NCBI RefSeq assembly: GCF_041360795.1
Contig: NZ_JBFUPW010000002.1
Location: 496,001-560,000 of the forward strand
Source of the DNA: Arthrobacter_E sp041360795
GTDB taxonomy: Bacteria > Actinomycetota > Actinomycetes > Actinomycetales > Micrococcaceae
DNA length: 64,000 bases
Direction of reading: 5' to 3'
Shown one piece after another: positions 61,884 to 64,000 of this stretch (within the stretch, counting starts at the first letter, position 1; each line of letters opens with the position of its first letter). A program made the translations under genes and the position numbers. The notes under the pieces were generated by a model. That model saw only the letters and a list, made by a program, of their open reading frames with translations. It was not told the origin of the DNA and did not search any database.

Positions 61884-63050
61884 TTAGCGGGCGTTGGCGA
61901 GCTCGGCGGCCTTGTCGGCGCCCTCGTCCATGGTGGCGGCGAGGGTGACCAGCGGGTGGTTGGCCTCGTTGAGGATACGACGGCCTTCCTCCACGTTGTT
62001 GCCGTCCAGGCGGACCACGAGCGGCTTGTTGGCGGAGGAGCCGAGCTCGGCGAGTGCGCCGACGATGCCCTTGGCCACGGCGTCACAGGCGGTGATGCCA
62101 CCGAAGACGTTCACGAACACGCTCTTGACCTGCTCGTCACCCAGGATGACGTCCAGACCGGCGGCCATGACCTCGGCGGAGGCGCCGCCTCCGATGTCGA
62201 GGAAGTTGGCGGGCTTGACGCCGCCGTGGTTCTCGCCCGCGTAGGCGACGACGTCCAGGGTGGACATGACGAGACCCGCGCCGTTGCCGATCACGCCGAC
62301 CTCGCCGTCGAGCTTGACGTAGTTGAGGTCAGCGGCCTTGGCCTTGGCTTCGAGGGGATCCGCGGCATCCTTGTCCTCGAGGTCCTCGTGACCCGGGTGG
62401 CGGAAGCCGGCGTTCTCGTCGAGGGAGACCTTGCCGTCCAGGGCGAGGATGTCGCCTGCGCCGGTGCGGACCAGCGGGTTGACCTCCACCAGCGTGGCGT
62501 CCTCACCCTTGAAGACGTCCCACAGCTTGATGAGGACGGCGGCGACCTTCTCGCGGAGGTCCTCGGCGAAACCTGCGGCGGCAACGATCTCGTCAGCCTT
62601 GGCCTGGTCGATTCCCACGGCCGGGTCGACGGCGACCTTGGCCAGAGCTTCGGGCCGCTCGACGGCGAGCTGCTCGATCTCCATGCCACCCTCGACGGAG
62701 CACATGGCGAGGTAGTTGCGGTTGGCGCGGTCCAGCAGCACGGAGAAGTAGAACTCCTCGGCGATGTCGGCGCCCTGAGCGATCATGACCTTCTTGACCG
62801 TGTGGCCCTTGATGTCCATGCCCAGGATGTTGTCGGCGTATTCGAACGCCTCATCTGCGGTCTTCGCCACCTTCACACCGCCAGCCTTACCGCGGCCGCC
62901 GATCTTGACCTGTGCCTTGACGACGGTGACGCCGCCGATCTTCTCAGCTGCGGCCTTGGCTTCTTCAGGGGTGGTCGCGACGATGCCAGCGAGCACGGGA
63001 ACGCCGTGCGCCTCAAACATGTCGCGAGCCTGGTATTCAAACAGGTCCAC
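61884..63050 (-). CDS. sucC: Succinyl-CoA synthetase, beta subunit
   Basis: A 388-residue ATP-grasp subunit. It begins DLFEYQARDMFEAHGVPVLA and carries VVKAQVKIGGRGKAGGVKVA in the nucleotide domain, then LVEVNPLVRTGAGDILALDG and NIFGG-type VNVFGGITACDAVAKGIVGA near the end. Translation starts with GTG at 63050 behind GAAGGA. With sucD it forms the succinate-yielding, nucleotide triphosphate-forming step of the TCA cycle. Confidence 0.97.
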   Translation of the reverse strand: MDLFEYQARDMFEAHGVPVLAGIVATTPEEAKAAAEKIGGVTVVKAQVKIGGRGKAGGVKVAKTADEAFEYADNILGMDIKGHTVKKVMIAQGADIAEEFYFSVLLDRANRNYLAMCSVEGGMEIEQLAVERPEALAKVAVDPAVGIDQAKADEIVAAAGFAEDLREKVAAVLIKLWDVFKGEDATLVEVNPLVRTGAGDILALDGKVSLDENAGFRHPGHEDLEDKDAADPLEAKAKAADLNYVKLDGEVGVIGNGAGLVMSTLDVVAYAGENHGGVKPANFLDIGGGASAEVMAAGLDVILGDEQVKSVFVNVFGGITACDAVAKGIVGALAELGSSANKPLVVRLDGNNVEEGRRILNEANHPLVTLAATMDEGADKAAELANAR

Positions 63051-63203
63051 GGTTCGGTGTCCTTCTACGTCGAGGTAGGTGTGCAGGCGCCTCCCCGTTA
63101 CGGGTTATTGCGACCGTTCCGCAGGAGGTGCTCCACTGGGAACTTTAGCCCTGTGCGGGGCTGCGCCGCTCCCAGACTACCGGTTTCGTGACCAAGGCCA
63201 CAT

Positions 63204-63220
63204 TTCTATGATTTGTAGAA
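63204..63220. promoter_or_regulatory. Small palindrome in the pcrA-sucC gap
   Basis: TTCTA (63204-63208) and TAGAA (63216-63220) are inverted around 7 bases in an AT-rich patch about 155 bases upstream of sucC. It could be part of the sucCD promoter region. The 63051-63288 gap shows no gene. Confidence 0.28.
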
Positions 63221-63288
63221 CTCGCACCGGTTTTGTTATGTGCTCCGAGCGACCTTGCGAAGGCCCAGTTGAGGCCCCGAAACGAGCC

Positions 63289-64000
63289 TCAGCCGTCCAC
63301 CTTCGTCACCGGCGCGTACCGGAGCAGGAGGCGCTTCTCCCCCACCGGGAATCGCACCTTGGCCACGCTCTTATCACCGACGCCTTCGACGCTCAGCACG
63401 ACGCCCTCACCGAAGGCGTTGTGGTTCACCCGGTCCCCGGGCGAGACGCTGATGACCTCCTTCTGCGGCTGCACCCGGCCCCGCACCACGGAGGCCGGGA
63501 CGTCGGCGTCGAAGCCCGCCGTGCTGCTGGCCGCCGCGCCGCGGGAATTCCGTGAGGTCCCCGCACCCCAGAACGAACCACCGTAGCGGCTGCTGCCGAT
63601 GCCGTCGTTCGCCCAGCCGGGGTTCACGGGCCGTGCGGTGCCCTCGCGTTCCCACTGGATCAGCTCGCCGGGGATCTCGTCGAGGAACTGGCTCGCCGGG
63701 TTGTACTGACTCTGGCCCCAGAGGCTGCGCACCTCCGACCGGGTCACGTAGAGCCGCTGGCGGGCACGGGTGAGTCCGACGTACGCCAGGCGGCGTTCCT
63801 CGGCCAGTTCCTTGGGATCCGTCGCGGAGCGGGCGTGCGGGAAGATGCCGTGCTCCATGCCCGTCAGAAACACCACCGGGAACTCCAGACCCTTGGCGGT
63901 GTGCAAGGTCATGAGAGTGACGACGCCCAGCCGCCGGGCCTCCGCGACGGCTTCATCGACGTCGCCTGGAGTGTCCGGGATCTGATCCGCATCGGCCACC
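63289..64000 (-). CDS. pcrA: UvrD/PcrA family DNA helicase, C-terminal part
   Basis: The last 237 residues or so of a superfamily 1 DNA helicase; the 5' end lies beyond the window. Visible are motif V, VVTLMTLHTAKGLEFPVVFL, and motif VI, RRLAYVGLTRARQRLYVT, then the glycine- and serine-rich linker and the C-terminal domain (SPGDRVNHNAFGEGVVLSVE), which in PcrA contacts RNA polymerase. It lies upstream of sucC in the same order seen in related genomes. Confidence 0.94.
   Translation of the reverse strand, partial: VADADQIPDTPGDVDEAVAEARRLGVVTLMTLHTAKGLEFPVVFLTGMEHGIFPHARSATDPKELAEERRLAYVGLTRARQRLYVTRSEVRSLWGQSQYNPASQFLDEIPGELIQWEREGTARPVNPGWANDGIGSSRYGGSFWGAGTSRNSRGAAASSTAGFDADVPASVVRGRVQPQKEVISVSPGDRVNHNAFGEGVVLSVEGVGDKSVAKVRFPVGEKRLLLRYAPVTKVDG

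Overview
The window is GC-rich chromosomal DNA of an actinobacterium, most likely Arthrobacter or a close relative in the Micrococcaceae. The signs are very high third-position GC, a monomeric NADP isocitrate dehydrogenase, the pcrA/sucC/sucD and DUF6350/purN/purH neighbourhood, an MprF of actinobacterial build, many GTG starts and several apparently leaderless genes. I see no rRNA, tRNA, CRISPR array, integrase or transposase.

Layout. 1-5.2 kb: a lysine catabolism block (davB cut by the left edge, an APC permease, a PucR-type regulator, davA). 5.4-10.8 kb: a ROK regulator followed by a ChvE/MmsAB-type monosaccharide ABC importer. 10.9-16.3 kb: phosphonate catabolism (PhnX-like hydrolase, GntR regulator, HpnW-like FAD oxidase, PhnD-PhnC-PhnE importer). 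16.3-18 kb: a Gfo/Idh/MocA oxidoreductase and a DoxX protein. 18.2-22.3 kb: icd and purH. 22.5-27 kb: a peptidoglycan-recycling unit (BadF-type kinase, MurQ), a membrane protein with a zincin motif, and an MFS transporter. 27-34.7 kb: mprF, two paralogous membrane esterases on either side of purN, and a DUF6350 protein. 34.8-37.5 kb: a GT4 glycosyltransferase and UDP-glucose dehydrogenase. 37.8-43.2 kb: cspA, cutC and a heterodimeric ABC exporter. 43.6-48.9 kb: a ureohydrolase, a large APC transporter, an AbiEi/DUF559 protein placed between two related perfect palindromes, and an HTH-cupin regulator. 49-52.4 kb: a SAM-I/IV-type riboswitch candidate ahead of a 100-residue unknown protein and MbfA, then a YdcF protein and a MarR regulator. 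52.6-53.5 kb: a stress cassette (CsbD, GlsB/YeaQ-type, a small unknown). 53.9-60.9 kb: a sodium:solute symporter divergent from a ThDP enzyme, a DUF5129 protein, and an HTH-cupin regulator divergent from a thioredoxin-reductase-like enzyme. 60.9-64 kb: sucD, sucC and the 3' part of pcrA.

The conserved backbone (pcrA, sucC, sucD, DUF6350, purN, purH, icd) lies entirely on the minus strand. Blocks of catabolic, transport and stress genes interrupt it. Most transport genes sit beside an enzyme and a regulator of the same pathway. Several intergenic signals look functional: repeated operator-like motifs, terminators, 16-bp tandem repeats before cutC, and the palindrome and riboswitch candidates.

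The two observations I rate highest are the palindrome-framed AbiEi/DUF559 gene (about 47.0-48.3 kb) and the riboswitch candidate (about 49.17-49.27 kb). All functional calls come from reading translations and motifs by eye; no database search was run.
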